Assembly: GCA_003427395.1 (NCBI GenBank)
Contig: BFEA01000569.1
Span: forward strand, 228,369-265,408
Direction: 5' to 3'
Length of the DNA: 37,040 nt
Origin: Chara braunii
Taxonomy: Eukaryota > Streptophyta > Charophyceae > Charales > Characeae
Shown piece by piece: positions 9,715 through 19,020 of this stretch (position 1 is the first letter of the stretch; each line of letters opens with the position of its first letter). Made by a program: the position numbers and the translations under genes. The notes under the pieces are model-generated. The model had not been told where the DNA came from. It worked only from the letters and a program-made list of their open reading frames with translations, and ran no database searches.

Positions 9715-10185
9715 ATGGCGTGGGGTGCAATGATAAAGTCAGTGTTGAAAAATCAACGGCTGCTCACAGGCTTATCCAGGACGAGGAGTCGATCACCGGT
9801 CCTGTCGACCCTCGCTGGTCGGTTGACACGTGGCAGAAGCTGCAATGGCACCGTCGAGAGTGCAGGAAGGGGATCATCTTGGCTAATTACAGCTGACAGT
9901 ACGGTGGCCAGAAAGACATCACAGGTGTCCATCTTCCCGGTCCATGAAAGGAATATAAGCTCATCGTCATTTTCATTCATGGGTGTGGGAGGAGGAGTAG
10001 AGAAGGAGGTGGGGATAAACAACCCAAACCATAACGAGAAGAAGGAGAATGAGAAGAAGAAGAAACTGGAGCTTCCTGTATTTCCTTACACCCCCCAGAA
10101 GTACGCTGGGCCTCGAGCCGCGGAGGTGATGGTTAAGCGGAAGAAGTTCCTGAATCCTGCTCTTTTCCTCTACTACAAGAAGCCG
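9715..10185 (+). CDS. Mitochondrial alanine-glyoxylate aminotransferase 2-like, first coding exon
   Basis: The 157 codons from ATG 9715 encode a targeting-type N terminus rich in Arg, Ser and Thr (residues 1-80), a Lys/Glu/Asn-rich linker (100-118), and then FPYTPQKYAGPRAAEVMVKR followed by FLNPALFLYYKKP. This last block matches the start of the mature domain in plant AGT2 homologues, PLP-dependent class III aminotransferases that use alanine and glyoxylate in mitochondria. An in-frame TAA at 9694-9696, 18 nt upstream, and a G at +4 support this start. Similarity stops exactly at the KKP codons, where CCG|GCAAGT gives a good GC-type donor at 10186. The reading frame continuing to 10548 is then intronic. 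No second exon (PLP-binding core) was found in the window, so only exon 1 is present. It looks intact. Confidence 0.8.
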
Positions 10186-10191
10186 GCAAGT
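10186..10191 (+). promoter_or_regulatory. Probable GC-AG type 5' splice site
   Basis: The exon ends KKP (CCG) and is followed by GCAAGT, the consensus for the minority GC-AG intron class. A GT donor is not available at the point where family similarity ends; the nearest GT (10190) would add a non-conserved residue. Confidence 0.55.
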
Positions 10192-10339
10192 GACCCAAGC
10201 TCCTTCCACCCCTCATACACCGCTGCCCTCAACACCACCCCCCCCTCCCCACTCTCTTCCATTCTGAATTCTCCCCTCCTACGTCGTCACGTTTATTCCT
10301 CCTACGCCAAACCACCTCCCCTAATCTCTTCCTCTCGTG

Positions 10340-10495
10340 TTCCTACTTTGTCAAAATTTCTTCTACTCCTCTTCTTCTTCCTCCTCCTCCTCCTCCTGTT
10401 TCCCCCTCTCCTCCTCGTCCCCTTCTTTCCTCCTCCTCCCCGTCCTTTTCTTCTTCTTCTTCGTCTTCTTCTTCTTCGTGCTTCTCCTACTCTTC
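10340..10495. repeat. Pyrimidine-rich CTT/CTC tract
   Basis: Imperfect runs of TCTTCTTC and CTCCTCCTC continue for about 150 bp on the plus strand just inside the putative first intron. The apparent leucine/serine-rich open frames come from this tract. Confidence 0.85.
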
Positions 10496-10915
10496 GTTCC
10501 CATCCGACCAACTTGCCCGTCATTCCTTGCTCCGTCCTCCATTCCTGATGCGATTCTCTGCTTGGAACGGAAGTCAGACGCGGCGGCATCTGACCGTAAT
10601 CACGACCAGATTACCTTGGAGGGACACAAAACCAATCCTTTGGTTCAAGCCCTTGGTTAAACGAGGGATTGTGCTTGTGTCTTTCCAAGGTAATCAACTC
10701 ATACAGATGATTGAGATGGATGGTGTTGTGGTGGCCAGAGAGCAGGGACGAACCAAGACAGTGTAGAACATGTAACCACTGATCAGCTCAAGAGTTCAAA
10801 TTCTGCAGGCGACAAGACGGGCACACAGCGTGATGGTCACACAGAAGTTGACAGAAGCGAGAAGCAGCAACTGGATGACACTCGTGTCGGAATAAACGGG
10901 TAGGGGGGGGGGGCG

Positions 10916-11201
10916 CATACTCACAATATGACTTTTCAGAATGTATCTCACGGCAATTACGACCAGATGCACTACAAAAGAAATTCGAAATCTACAAATG
11001 ATCCAACGTATAGACCTGGATCAGACAAACGGTACCATGTAGGGCACACGACCAGGGGTGGCCATACTCGCAATTAGACTTTTCAAAATGCATCTCACGG
11101 CAATTACGACCAGATGCACTACAAAAGAAATTCGTAGTCTACAAATGACCCAACGTATAGACCTGGATCGGACAAACGGTACCATGTGAGGCACACGACG
11201 A
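10916..11201. repeat. Two tandem copies of a ~147-bp unit
   Basis: Copies start at 10916 and 11063 and share ATCTCACGGCAATTACGACC, AGATGCACTACAAAAGAAAT, CCAACGTATAGACCTGGATC and GACAAACGGTACCATGT. A weaker third match starts near 11809 (GGCATACGTCCAACAAGACT). No coding potential. Confidence 0.85.
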
Positions 11202-11220
11202 AAGCCAACAAGGAAATGGA

Positions 11221-11761
11221 CCAAACCAGGGCACTCGGTTGGCTCGAGCCGCAGTAGGCTAGCAGTTGGTAGACGGTGGGGTTGGGGGAGGAGAGTGTCG
11301 CATTCTAGTTGGGGAGTCCGGTGTATCCGGCTCCAACCAGCCGCTCCAAGGATGGTTATCAGGCAGCCCCTAGGCCTGTGTACCAGGGCTACGAGTAAAG
11401 CCCTCCCATTTCACCTCTCTACTCCTTCCCTCTTCCTTCTTGTCTCATCTACCTCCTCTACCTTCCCCCTTCCTCTACCTCCCTCTTCATCTGCACCCCT
11501 TTCCGTCCTTCCTCCTGGCCCGCCCATCACCTTCAGCCTTTACCTTACCCTCATCGCAGTCTCCCTTTAGCAAGAGCCCTGTCCTCAGACAATAGTACCA
11601 ACAGAATAGTTCTTGCTGCAGAACCATGATGTGATCCGGGTCCTTTTGGTCCCGTTAAAAGCAAAGCTGGCTAAAGCCGCCAGTGTTTCGACTGTGTTGA
11701 TTTGTGGGGTCCCCGGCCCCCTCAGAATTTTTGTCTTGAAATACATTAAAAAAAAGAAAAA
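11221..11761 (+). mobile_element. Retroposon with poly(A) tail and 11-bp target duplication
   Basis: AAGGAAATGGA occurs at 11210-11220 and again at 11762-11772. The 541-bp insert between them ends in an A-rich tail (about 11748-11761). It starts with CCAAACCAGGG and contains GCAGTTGGTAGAC (near 11262), which resembles a tRNA D-arm/A box, but no clear B box follows. The middle is CT-rich. It has no coding capacity, so it is either a SINE or a 5'-truncated LINE 3' end. Confidence 0.8.
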
Positions 11762-11935
11762 AAGGAAATGGAACAGCTAAATCGTTCCAAATGAATAGTA
11801 CGGGGGGGCATACGTCCAACAAGACTCTCCAGAAGGCATCTCAACGTCCAGATTCAGTAGAAAAAATCCCTCCCCTGAATGGTGCCAAGGGAATGGAACA
11901 AGGGACTCCTTTGGCCCCCAAGAAAAACAAACAGA

Positions 11936-12085
11936 AAGAAAAGGAACAGCTGCATGGGGGAGAAGAGGCTCCTTGGGTCCAATGAAAGAAAAGGAACAGC
12001 TGCATGGGGGAGGAGAGGCTCCTTGGGTCCAATGAAAGAAAAGGAACGGCTGCATGGGGGAGGAGAGGATCGTCGGGTCCAATGT
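11936..12085. repeat. Three tandem 50-bp repeats
   Basis: Units start at 11936, 11986 and 12036. The first two differ at one position; the third has several changes near its end. Each contains GGAACAGCTGCATGGGGGAG (or a variant) and GGGTCCAATG. Because 50 is not a multiple of three, the repeat stays open in every minus-strand frame, producing several overlapping spurious ORFs. Confidence 0.95.
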
Positions 12086-12099
12086 GTGTGTATGAGTAA

Positions 12100-12720
12100 G
12101 GGCCTCGAGTAGTGGAACTCGCCGTCCCCCACGATTTTTGGCGGACTGTGGCGCTTCGCCAAATAGCAGTTTCGCAGCAGAAACGGAGCATGGTTCCATT
12201 TCCTCGCCACCGCAATCTGATAACTATCCTGGCTGACTCTGCTTTTTATGGCGGATGGCGGGTCAGTGGAACAGTGATGCTGTAATGCCACAGTGGCTCT
12301 ATGGGACCGGTTCGGGCCCATCAGGGTCGGCCCATGGCCTCACCCGTGGACATTCGAATGTCCTGGACCAGAAGATGGTCCGTCCAACCACTCCCGGGAC
12401 AAATCGGACACTTGACCCGGGACCAGGCGGCATGATTCCGCACGACGAAATCTCACCCACACTACGAGACAACGCAGGCCATGCGTCAGACCTACGGTGT
12501 CAGAGGCGGCTGCCACAAGATCCGAGTCGCGGAGAGGCCACTCCTACCACCCTCCACAGAAGTGTGGGACAATCGGGAGAAACAAGAGGCCTTGGCGAGG
12601 GACCGCCGTGCACACTTTTTTGCATTTTCTGACAGACACCATTTCGTGGCGGTTGGCGACGTAGGGGAAGGGTGGTGAGGTCGCCACGTGTGGCGGATGG
12701 CGAGTAGTGGAACGAGGCCC
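12100..12720. mobile_element. PIF/Harbinger-type MITE with TAA target duplication
   Basis: The element begins GGGCCTCG at 12100 and ends CGAGGCCC at 12720. It is flanked by TAA at 12097-12099 and 12721-12723, the TWA duplication typical of PIF/Harbinger elements. The extended TIRs both contain CTCGCC.TCC after a short spacer; the intervening 8-10 bp are in opposite orientation on the two sides (AGTAGTGGAA versus TTCCACTA). A third copy of the TIR sequence, TGGCGGATGGCGGGTCAGTG, lies internally near 12247. The 621-bp interior has short open frames without known motifs, so the element is non-autonomous. Confidence 0.75.
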
Positions 12721-12723
12721 TAA

Positions 12724-13036
12724 AGGTTCCGTCCCTCTATCCACTGCTTTGGTGCAAACCTACCCTCTAGGCTGGGGAGAGCTCCAAGTTGGTTGGTGTT
12801 CCCCCCTAAGATACATAGAGTAGCAAGAGGATGACATAGATGAGGAAATATATAAGTAGAGAGAGAAATTGAGAGAATAATATATATTAGAAAGAAAGAA
12901 GGAAGCAATGGCCAAACACTTGCGCTTGAAAACGGAAAACTTCGAAAAAAGCGTTTGCATCCAGGACATGTTTTTTGATACTCAGGACACGCCTGTGCCT
13001 CGGCGCACGTTTCGACCAGCTATGCTACGGTCATCC
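12724..13036. other. Unassigned region
   Basis: No recognisable gene. A purine-rich, AT-rich segment (about 12825-12905) contains ATATATAAGTAGAG and AATATATATTAG. A TATA-like role is possible but no transcript start or gene follows. Confidence 0.4.
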
Positions 13037-14110
13037 TCAGGAGGCTGTCCTCCTAACCTCAGCCTTGCGGCTACCCACCAGCCTTTCCAACACTCTGAGT
13101 GTAGAGGGGCCAATATGGCCTTTCCCTCTTAATACTGCGAGCCACTGCGTGTTTCGACTGCCAACAAAGATGGAGGCAAAGGCTGCAGGCATCTGTGACA
13201 GAGTGGCGAGGTAGGAGTGTAGAGGTGGAGGAGCAAGTCGAGGGAAACGAGTTTGCAAGACCGAAGTAGTAGTGAGGGAATATGAAGGGTGAAGAACAAC
13301 CTGTGAAGGGTGAGGTTGTCTCAAAGTCAGTATCTCCACTTGTATCTGAGTCACGGTGGCCTGCAAAGTCGCCACTCGCTGGATGCACGAGGTCGGAGGT
13401 GGAGAAGTCGAAGAGGGTACTGTAGTTGGGGGAGGAGTAACGGACTGTAGGGAGCCCTGAGGTGAGAGTAAGGGGATAAGAGGAGGAGGACCATAGTGCC
13501 ACGACTGGTGCGGAAAGCTGGGAAGCAACACCGAGATGGGTATATGAAATTTTCTGGCAAGGAGGACCATAGTGCCGCATCTACGGTCATGGCCGAAGTG
13601 GGAGGGGCGGCAGAGGTCGATGGATGTGCCGCAACAGACGGTATGGTCTGAGCAGCAGCGACACTCACCTCGCAGAGGGGGAGTGTTGGGTCTATCCTGC
13701 AAAGGCGGAACCACCACGTCTCCGTGTCTAGAGTCGTGGGGAACCAGACTGGGAATCGGTAGGGGATGGGGTGTGGGAGCGGAGGGGAGAGCGATGAGTA
13801 GAACCCTTGATGCGGTGGACTTCAAGGGTGAGCGCATTGAGTTGCTCCTGCATGGGTACAAGCGCGTCAAGTCCCTAGGGGCTGAACTCAGTGCCGCCAC
13901 CAGAGCGGGCGCCTGAGAGGTGGATGGCACCACATCGATATCCTCAGGTATGCTACCGTCCATGTACAGTGGAGGAAGGGGGGTAGCAAAGTTGGACACT
14001 GGGCGCCCAGAGCCGCACCCACCTGCATCCACCCAACCCACAGGGTGATGGGTCGGATTTAGGTCTACATGAGGTGTCTTGGGTGGGTTATGGGCGGGCG
14101 TAGCCAACAT
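13037..14110 (-). CDS. Long ORF of unknown nature (357 codons)
   Basis: This is the longest uninterrupted frame in the window and starts with ATG at 14110. The product is rich in Pro, Ser and Thr, with no domain I recognise. A Cys/His cluster (ECRCCSDHTVCCGTSIDLC, around residues 148-166) does not match a known zinc finger. Residues around 260-285 (IQRVATLQATVTQIQVEI) could form a short coiled coil. Frames on the other strand and in other phases over the same interval are also open, suggesting GC-rich composition rather than selection. A decayed gag-like or uncharacterised repeat-encoded protein is possible. I would not call it a gene without expression or conservation. Confidence 0.25.
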   Translation of the reverse strand: MLATPAHNPPKTPHVDLNPTHHPVGWVDAGGCGSGRPVSNFATPLPPLYMDGSIPEDIDVVPSTSQAPALVAALSSAPRDLTRLYPCRSNSMRSPLKSTASRVLLIALPSAPTPHPLPIPSLVPHDSRHGDVVVPPLQDRPNTPPLRGECRCCSDHTVCCGTSIDLCRPSHFGHDRRCGTMVLLARKFHIPISVLLPSFPHQSWHYGPPPLIPLLSPQGSLQSVTPPPTTVPSSTSPPPTSCIQRVATLQATVTQIQVEILTLRQPHPSQVVLHPSYSLTTTSVLQTRFPRLAPPPLHSYLATLSQMPAAFASIFVGSRNTQWLAVLRGKGHIGPSTLRVLERLVGSRKAEVRRTAS

Positions 14111-14760
14111 GCCTTTCTGGGTGACGGGCGGGTGAAGATTTGACCAGGGTCACCGGTGAAGATTTCACCTGGGTCACCCGCTGGGTGGGTGGCAGGCGGG
14201 TGATGGCTTGGCATGGGTCACCCGACCCATAGACCCAGCATGACCTGAAAACTATGCAACCTCCTCCCCCCCCCCTCCTTGTGTAGTATTTGAGAGCCCA
14301 AGAAAAAAGAATCTGATTCAGTTGACCAGGTCCTGATGAAGTAACGCCGGTGCAAAAGCAGTGCACCGAGTCGCATTGTTGATGTTGTCGTTGTTTTAAT
14401 AATAGGATTTTAGATGTTTTTGTTGCAATGCTATGTTACCGATGAAATCGTGATGGTGTAAGGGACTGGCATGGGCACGCGCAGGCTGATGCGGGTGGGT
14501 GTGGGTGAAGAAAATTTAGGTATTGGACGCGGGCGGGTGATGATACTCTTACGGGTGCGGACGGGGTGTGGGTGAGGGTTTTTTTGGGTCATGGGCGGAT
14601 TGGGCGTGGGGCTGAAATTTCAAAAAATACTTTGGGTGGGTGGGGTTGTCTAAAAGTAAAAAATAAAATTCTTGGGCCGGGTGGATGGGGGGAAAAAAAA
14701 ACTAGGCGGGTTGGGTCGAGGGTGAGTAATTTTTTTTTTTGCCCACCTCTAGGGGGTAGA
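14095..14760. repeat. G-rich GGGTGGGTGA-like degenerate repeats
   Basis: Variants of GGGCGGGTGA, GGGTGGGTG and GGGTCACCCG recur many times, including a G4-compatible stretch near 14520-14600. AGATTTGACCAGGGTCACCGG and GATTTCACCTGGGTCACCCG (14130-14180) are adjacent, near-identical units. There is no gene. Confidence 0.65.
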
Positions 14761-14950
14761 CATGGCGGGAGGTGGAGAGAGAGATGGGGAAGGAAGTGGG
14801 CTGTTGTATGGAGAAAGAGGCCGACCAGTGAGAGGGAGGTATCATGTGAGCAGAGTGGGTAGTAGCGAGTCGGCTCGCCCCGATGTCGACGGGCCGCGCA
14901 TGAGATGGTAGCATGGACCCGGTTGAGGGGAGAGGATCTATTGGGATTCA

Positions 14951-15225
14951 AGATGCCCGACGGAAAGAGCCGGGAAAAGAGGGGTCAGAAGAACCCTAAA
15001 CCTTAAGAAAACCCTAACTGAAGTTTGGGGGGCTGGGGTAGAGTACCGACGAGCTAATCAAGAAAATAAAATAACAACCATGGAGGGGAGGGGGAAAGAA
15101 AAATAAATAAATATTAAATAGTTAAAATTTAAGATAAAAATTAATGAAATTAAATATTAAAAAGAAATAAAAAACAAAAAGAAAAAGTTGAGGAAAAAAA
15201 TAATATTAATTTTTTCGGAATTTTC
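14951..15225. other. AT-rich unassigned region
   Basis: The sequence becomes strongly A/T-rich (about 15060-15225) with runs such as AATAAATAAATATTAAATAG. Nothing coding is visible. Confidence 0.5.
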
Positions 15226-15600
15226 GACAGTATTTCCCTACCCCCCATGGGGCAAAAAATGTGCCAAGAGGAAGGAGAGGCCTAAAGAAGCACACTAAGT
15301 TTCAAACTGCCGCAAATCAAAATAAAGATAAAATAAAACAAAGAAATAAAGAAATGGGGAGGTGGAGGAGAGTGGAGAAAACTGAGTTTTCAATTTTTAA
15401 AAAATTTTGGCAGCATTTTTTTATCTCCATGGGGTTGAAGTGTGCCGTCAAGAAGGATGACTAAGTAAAAAATGTAAAATTTTGCCAGCACTTCGCTAAC
15501 CCCTAGGGGTTAAAATGTGCAGGGAGAGGAGAGTAGGGATAAAAGAGAAAATTTTGGCAGCATTTCGTTAACCCCAAGGGGTCAAAATGTGCGCCGATAG
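15226..15600. repeat. Four spaced copies of a small hairpin-bearing motif
   Basis: The theme TTTTGGCAGCATTTCGTTAA + CCCC..GGGG + T.AAAATGTGC appears near 15225-15265, 15403-15445, 15478-15520 and 15550-15592. Each copy centres on a small palindrome (CCCCATGGGG, CTCCATGGGG, AACCCCTAGGGGTT, ACCCCAAGGGGT). The flanking words are conserved while the palindrome centre varies. Confidence 0.65.
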
Positions 15601-15769
15601 CAGAAATAACTAAGTCCTAACGAGATATAGAGGTGACGCAAAAAAATTCAAAATTTCAAAATAAATAAAAATAAAAATAAATTAAATCAGAAAATGAGAA
15701 ATGTAGGGAACAAGATTATTTGAATTTTTCGAGAAATCAAAGAGAAAAACAAAAGAAAAAAAAAAACAG

Positions 15770-16160
15770 AAAAATTTGAAGTTGGGGGGAAAAGGGGGGG
15801 GAGAGGGGAATGAAAAAGTGATGAAGAAGTAAGGAAATAGGTGAGAAAGAGAACAAGATTGAAGTGGGAGGTGGGGAGATGATGGGGTTGTAGTTGGGGG
15901 AGGGGAGGGGGAGAGGAGGGTGAGAGAATGTGAGAGAAAGGGATGGGAAAGGAGAGAAAGATTAGTGGAAGAGAGTAAGGAGGAGAGGGGACAAAAAGAT
16001 GGCGGAAGATGAGTGGAGGGGTATGAGAGAAGAACGGGAAGGAGAGGAGAGAAGTAGAGAAGAGTGAGGCAGGACGAGGGAGTAGTGGTAGAGTTAGAAA
16101 AAATGATTAGATGATGGAGGGAGGGGAGAGAAAAGGGGTTGGGGGAGAGTAGGTTAGTGA
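15770..16160. repeat. ~390-bp homopurine-biased tract
   Basis: The plus strand is almost entirely A and G (GGGGGGAAAAGGGGGGGGAG, AGAGAAGTAGAGAAGAGTGA and similar). Such mirror-like purine tracts can form intramolecular triplexes. The minus-strand Ser/Pro/Leu-rich frame is a composition artefact. Confidence 0.85.
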
Positions 16161-16242
16161 GTAGGTAGGTTATACCAAGCTCTGTGCTGGCCAAGAGCAG
16201 AGAACACTACCAAGATCCACAAGATCTTGGCCTTCAAGCTGC

Positions 16243-16500
16243 TGCTGGCCTGTTGCCGAAGCAATATAAAAAAAAAATGATGATAATGTTGGGTTGGTTG
16301 AGATCTTGATCAGCCACCCTCATTGCACAGTCGCACAACCCTCTAGCCAGGGAGGTCTTCACTGCTGCCAAACTATCGCTGCAACAGTAGAAAAAAATAA
16401 AATAATAATCATCATCATCTGGGTGTGCTGAGATCTTGATCATCCACCCAGATCCCACTGTACTGCAGCCCCCTAGCCAGGCGGGTCTTCCAAGATGCCA
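16243..16500. repeat. Two tandem copies of a ~135-bp unit
   Basis: Both copies carry an A-run with ATGATGATAAT / AATAATCATCATC, then TGAGATCTTGATCA.CCACCC, CCCTCTAGCCAGG / CCCCTAGCCAGGCGG and GGTCTTC. Nothing coding. Confidence 0.75.
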
Positions 16501-16714
16501 CGTGGCACTGCAAATGGCCACTTGTGCAGGCAGCAACAGCCATGACGCCGGGGGGTGCGAGGGGGTGCCGAGGGGGGGAGGGGAGGCAAATAGCAACCCA
16601 CCCGCTGTTGTCGTGCTGGCCACTGTTCGTCGTTCGCCGACGGGTGGGGGAGGGTAAATAGTTGGCGTGACACTCTTTCATACTAACGTGCAACACTCCA
16701 AGGACATGGATACA

Positions 16715-16785
16715 GTTTGACCAGTGTGTTAAGGCATTGGCTATGCACGCGCATGGGTGGCAGCTGCCCTGGTTCAAATCCTGGG
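16715..16785 (+). repeat. tRNA-like SINE head
   Basis: GACCAGTGTGTTAAGG (16719-16734) resembles the A box of a Leu/Ser-type tRNA, and GGTTCAAATCC (16771-16781) is a canonical B box. Stems are imperfect, so it is a SINE head rather than a tRNA gene. The element boundaries were not determined; ATTGAAATAATATAAT follows closely. Confidence 0.6.
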
Positions 16786-17719
16786 AGCTGCACTCCCGAA
16801 TATTGAAATAATATAATCCGGGAGTAGGGCACGGCGGGGCGGACCGGGGCGGGCCATCGTGGCACGTGCGTGTATGGCGGCCTTGGTCTTGGCGATTGTG
16901 TACATGGATTGTGATGATGCTCTCCTTCCCAACGTGTCCCTCTCTGGGCGCTGCACCTTTTTTTCCCTCTTTTCCCGTCTGTTTGCTCCAAAAAATGGCC
17001 CTAAATCCCTCTTTTCTCGCCTATTTGCTCCGATAATGGCCGTACATCCGACTATCGGGATTACACAATTTTCTCGCACTTGCGAATGGGGGGGTGGAAT
17101 CGGGGACCATTCCCGCTCTGATACGCCGTCCGTCAGGATCAAGTCGAAGGGATGAATGATGGAGATGGAGATGGAGATGGAAGGGACAACGCAACTCCAA
17201 CGCAGACTCAACATGCACGTACTCCAAACTGTGCAAATAAAGAATGAGACTGAAAACGGACTGCAGTTGGCGTATACCCCCATTGGACTAACAGGACTAG
17301 ACTGACCTGGCCTGGCTTGGTACCAACAGTGGTACCAGGCACGACTGGACTGAATGAGTACACAACTTGTGGGGTCAGGCCATGACTTGGTCCCACATGC
17401 CGAACAGGCAAAATAGCCAGATAGCCCTGGCTCCAGGCCAGGGCAGCTAGAGGCACGCTGCACGCAGAGAGGTGATGGGTGCCGCACTGGCAGTGGGCGC
17501 ACGACAACCATAGTCGGGCTGGCCGAGCACGAGCTGGGATGGTGATGGTGGTGTTCGGGATGAGGGCGCAGATGTGGGGCAAGTGGGTGTGAGTGAGGGG
17601 AGTTAAAAGGCACTTACGTGGTGTATGCTGGCAATCTGCATTGGTAATGTTGTCACATACTTTGGTCTTTAGCTTGTAGTGACTCCAGTTGCATATACGT
17701 AGTGTAGGCTAGTATAGGC

Positions 17720-17965
17720 TGAGTAGAGTAGGCGGAGTAGAGTAGGCTGGGCGCTATGCACCAATCAAGAAGAGCGACATTGGATACTATGCTGGTGAGG
17801 TGAGAGTGTTGACATTGACATATGAGTTCATTGTATGACTCTTATTTGGGTGGTAATTCGGTGCATTATGCTTTTTGCTTGGTACATGACTATCTGGTCT
17901 ACAACGTGATATTGCAATTTGTTTTTTTGCCTATCACACTCACTTACATTCCTTGCATTACGGGG
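17720..17965. repeat. Dispersed repeat, copy 1
   Basis: Shares with 18455-18705 the ordered words GAAGAG.GACATT.GATAC, TTGACA, GAGTTCATTG, TTTGG, TGGT.TATCTGG, GTGATATTGCAATTTG and ATTCCTTGCATTA. The two copies bracket a SINE and about 490 bp of other sequence. Confidence 0.7.
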
Positions 17966-18007
17966 CCCTGCACGCAATGTCACCGAGGCATCATGAGCCT
18001 TCTAGGC

Positions 18008-18205
18008 TTTTTTTTTTTTTTTTTCCAGGCAACACCGTGAAAGCAGGCCTTCCGGCCAATCAGGACGCAGTGAGTGACAAAGGCCACGTCACACAGTTGG
18101 GCACCTAACTGTTTCGGTCCCAAGCCAGTATCTGAATTGGGCCTAGGGGCAGACACTTTGGCCTAACGTGAAGCTACAAGGCACTCAATCACCAGGCCCA
18201 GGCTG
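18008..18205 (-). mobile_element. Probable tRNA-derived SINE (minus)
   Basis: On the minus strand a head with CTGGTGATTGAGTGCCTTG (A-box-like, near 18193-18175) and CCCAATTCAGATACTGG (B-box-like, near 18141-18125) is followed by a short body ending in 17 A's (plus-strand T tract at 18008-18024). No clear target duplication was found. Confidence 0.5.
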
Positions 18206-18454
18206 CTAGTCTGAGGCAGTCAGTATCTGTAAAGAAAAGTGCTCACCTCCAACAAGGGCATTCTGACCTTTTCTCCTCATGTGGCAGCGCTGCTGTATCG
18301 TGCTCTCAAGGCCGTGGACGAGGGAAGGTTGCGCGCACAAGGGCGCAGGTGGTGGGCGCCGCTGGGTGCAACGCTCTATGGGGTGGAAGACAACGGTGAG
18401 TGAAGAAAGGAGAGAGGACGTACCTGGTTGTGCCGTGGAGTTTTGCATGGCGGT
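18206..18454. other. Unassigned region between repeat copies
   Basis: Short GC-rich open frames without known motifs. No gene is supported. Confidence 0.4.
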
Positions 18455-18705
18455 ACGCTAGTTTAGGCGTTGTGTGACTGTAGCCCGGTCCCTAAGCGCC
18501 AACTAAGAGAAGAGACATTAGATACATTGTTGATGGTGGCATTAAGGGGCTAACATTGACAAGTGAGTTCATTGCTTTGGTCTCCATTGGTGTGTAACTT
18601 GGTGCTTTCCGCTTTCTGAACAGCGTTCAGCTATCTGGCTTTCATTGTGATGTTGCAATTTGGATTTCTGTCATTTTGCTATCGCTCATTTTTCCTTGCA
18701 TTAAT
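18455..18705. repeat. Dispersed repeat, copy 2
   Basis: Direct-repeat partner of 17720-17965, ending at the same word CCTTGCATTA. It abuts the stop codon of the exon-like fragment on the opposite strand. Confidence 0.7.
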
Positions 18706-18959
18706 CACTGAAATAAGATAAAATTTGTAGGACGAGTCCTGTAGCAAATCTTTGTGCCGGGTAGGACGTACGCCCTTCCTAACTTCCCTTTTGTGTCCCA
18801 AACTGCCACAATGTCGAGACGTGCCTTGCGGTAGTCCTCTCGGACTTCCTTTAGTACTTCTCTCTCGTGAGATGCGACCAGTACGTAAGCCACATTCAGT
18901 GTGAACATCTTGTTCAAGCCAATTTGATAGATAGATGGGCACATTACCACTATGTCTCC
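18705..18959 (-). CDS. Exon-like fragment of unrecognised protein
   Basis: On the minus strand a pyrimidine-rich tract ending GATCGCAACCCAG is a good acceptor. The following frame reads about 84 residues, including DIVVMCPSIYQIGLNKMFT, VLVASHEREVLKEVREDY and LDIVAVWDTKGKLGRAYV, to a TGA at 18705-18707. Composition and hydrophobic patterning (a beta strand, then an amphipathic helix around HEREVLKEV) look protein-like, unlike the surrounding repeats. I do not recognise the family. It may be the last exon of a host gene or part of a decayed element. The alternative frame over the same bases is less protein-like. Confidence 0.35.
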   Translation of the reverse strand, partial: GDIVVMCPSIYQIGLNKMFTLNVAYVLVASHEREVLKEVREDYRKARLDIVAVWDTKGKLGRAYVLPGTKICYRTRPTNFILFQ

Positions 18960-18971
18960 TGGGTTGCGATC

Positions 18972-19020
18972 AACAGGGAAGAAGAAGAAAAGGAAGAAGA
19001 AGAAGAAGAAGAAGCTTCCT
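18972..19020. repeat. Purine microsatellite (GAA)n
   Basis: Repeated GAAGAAGAA units, slightly interrupted, on the plus strand. They form the polypyrimidine tract of the putative acceptor on the minus strand. Confidence 0.9.

Noticed and set aside
11777-12321. Overlapping minus-strand ORFs with LPHAAVPFLSL repeats
   Set aside because: Produced by three 50-bp tandem units that stay open in all frames.
16715-16785. tRNA-Leu-like gene
   Set aside because: B box is good but the cloverleaf is not complete; treated as a SINE head.
16774-17613. 279-codon minus-strand ORF
   Set aside because: No known motif; composition follows GC-rich text, it overlaps a SINE head and other frames are equally open.
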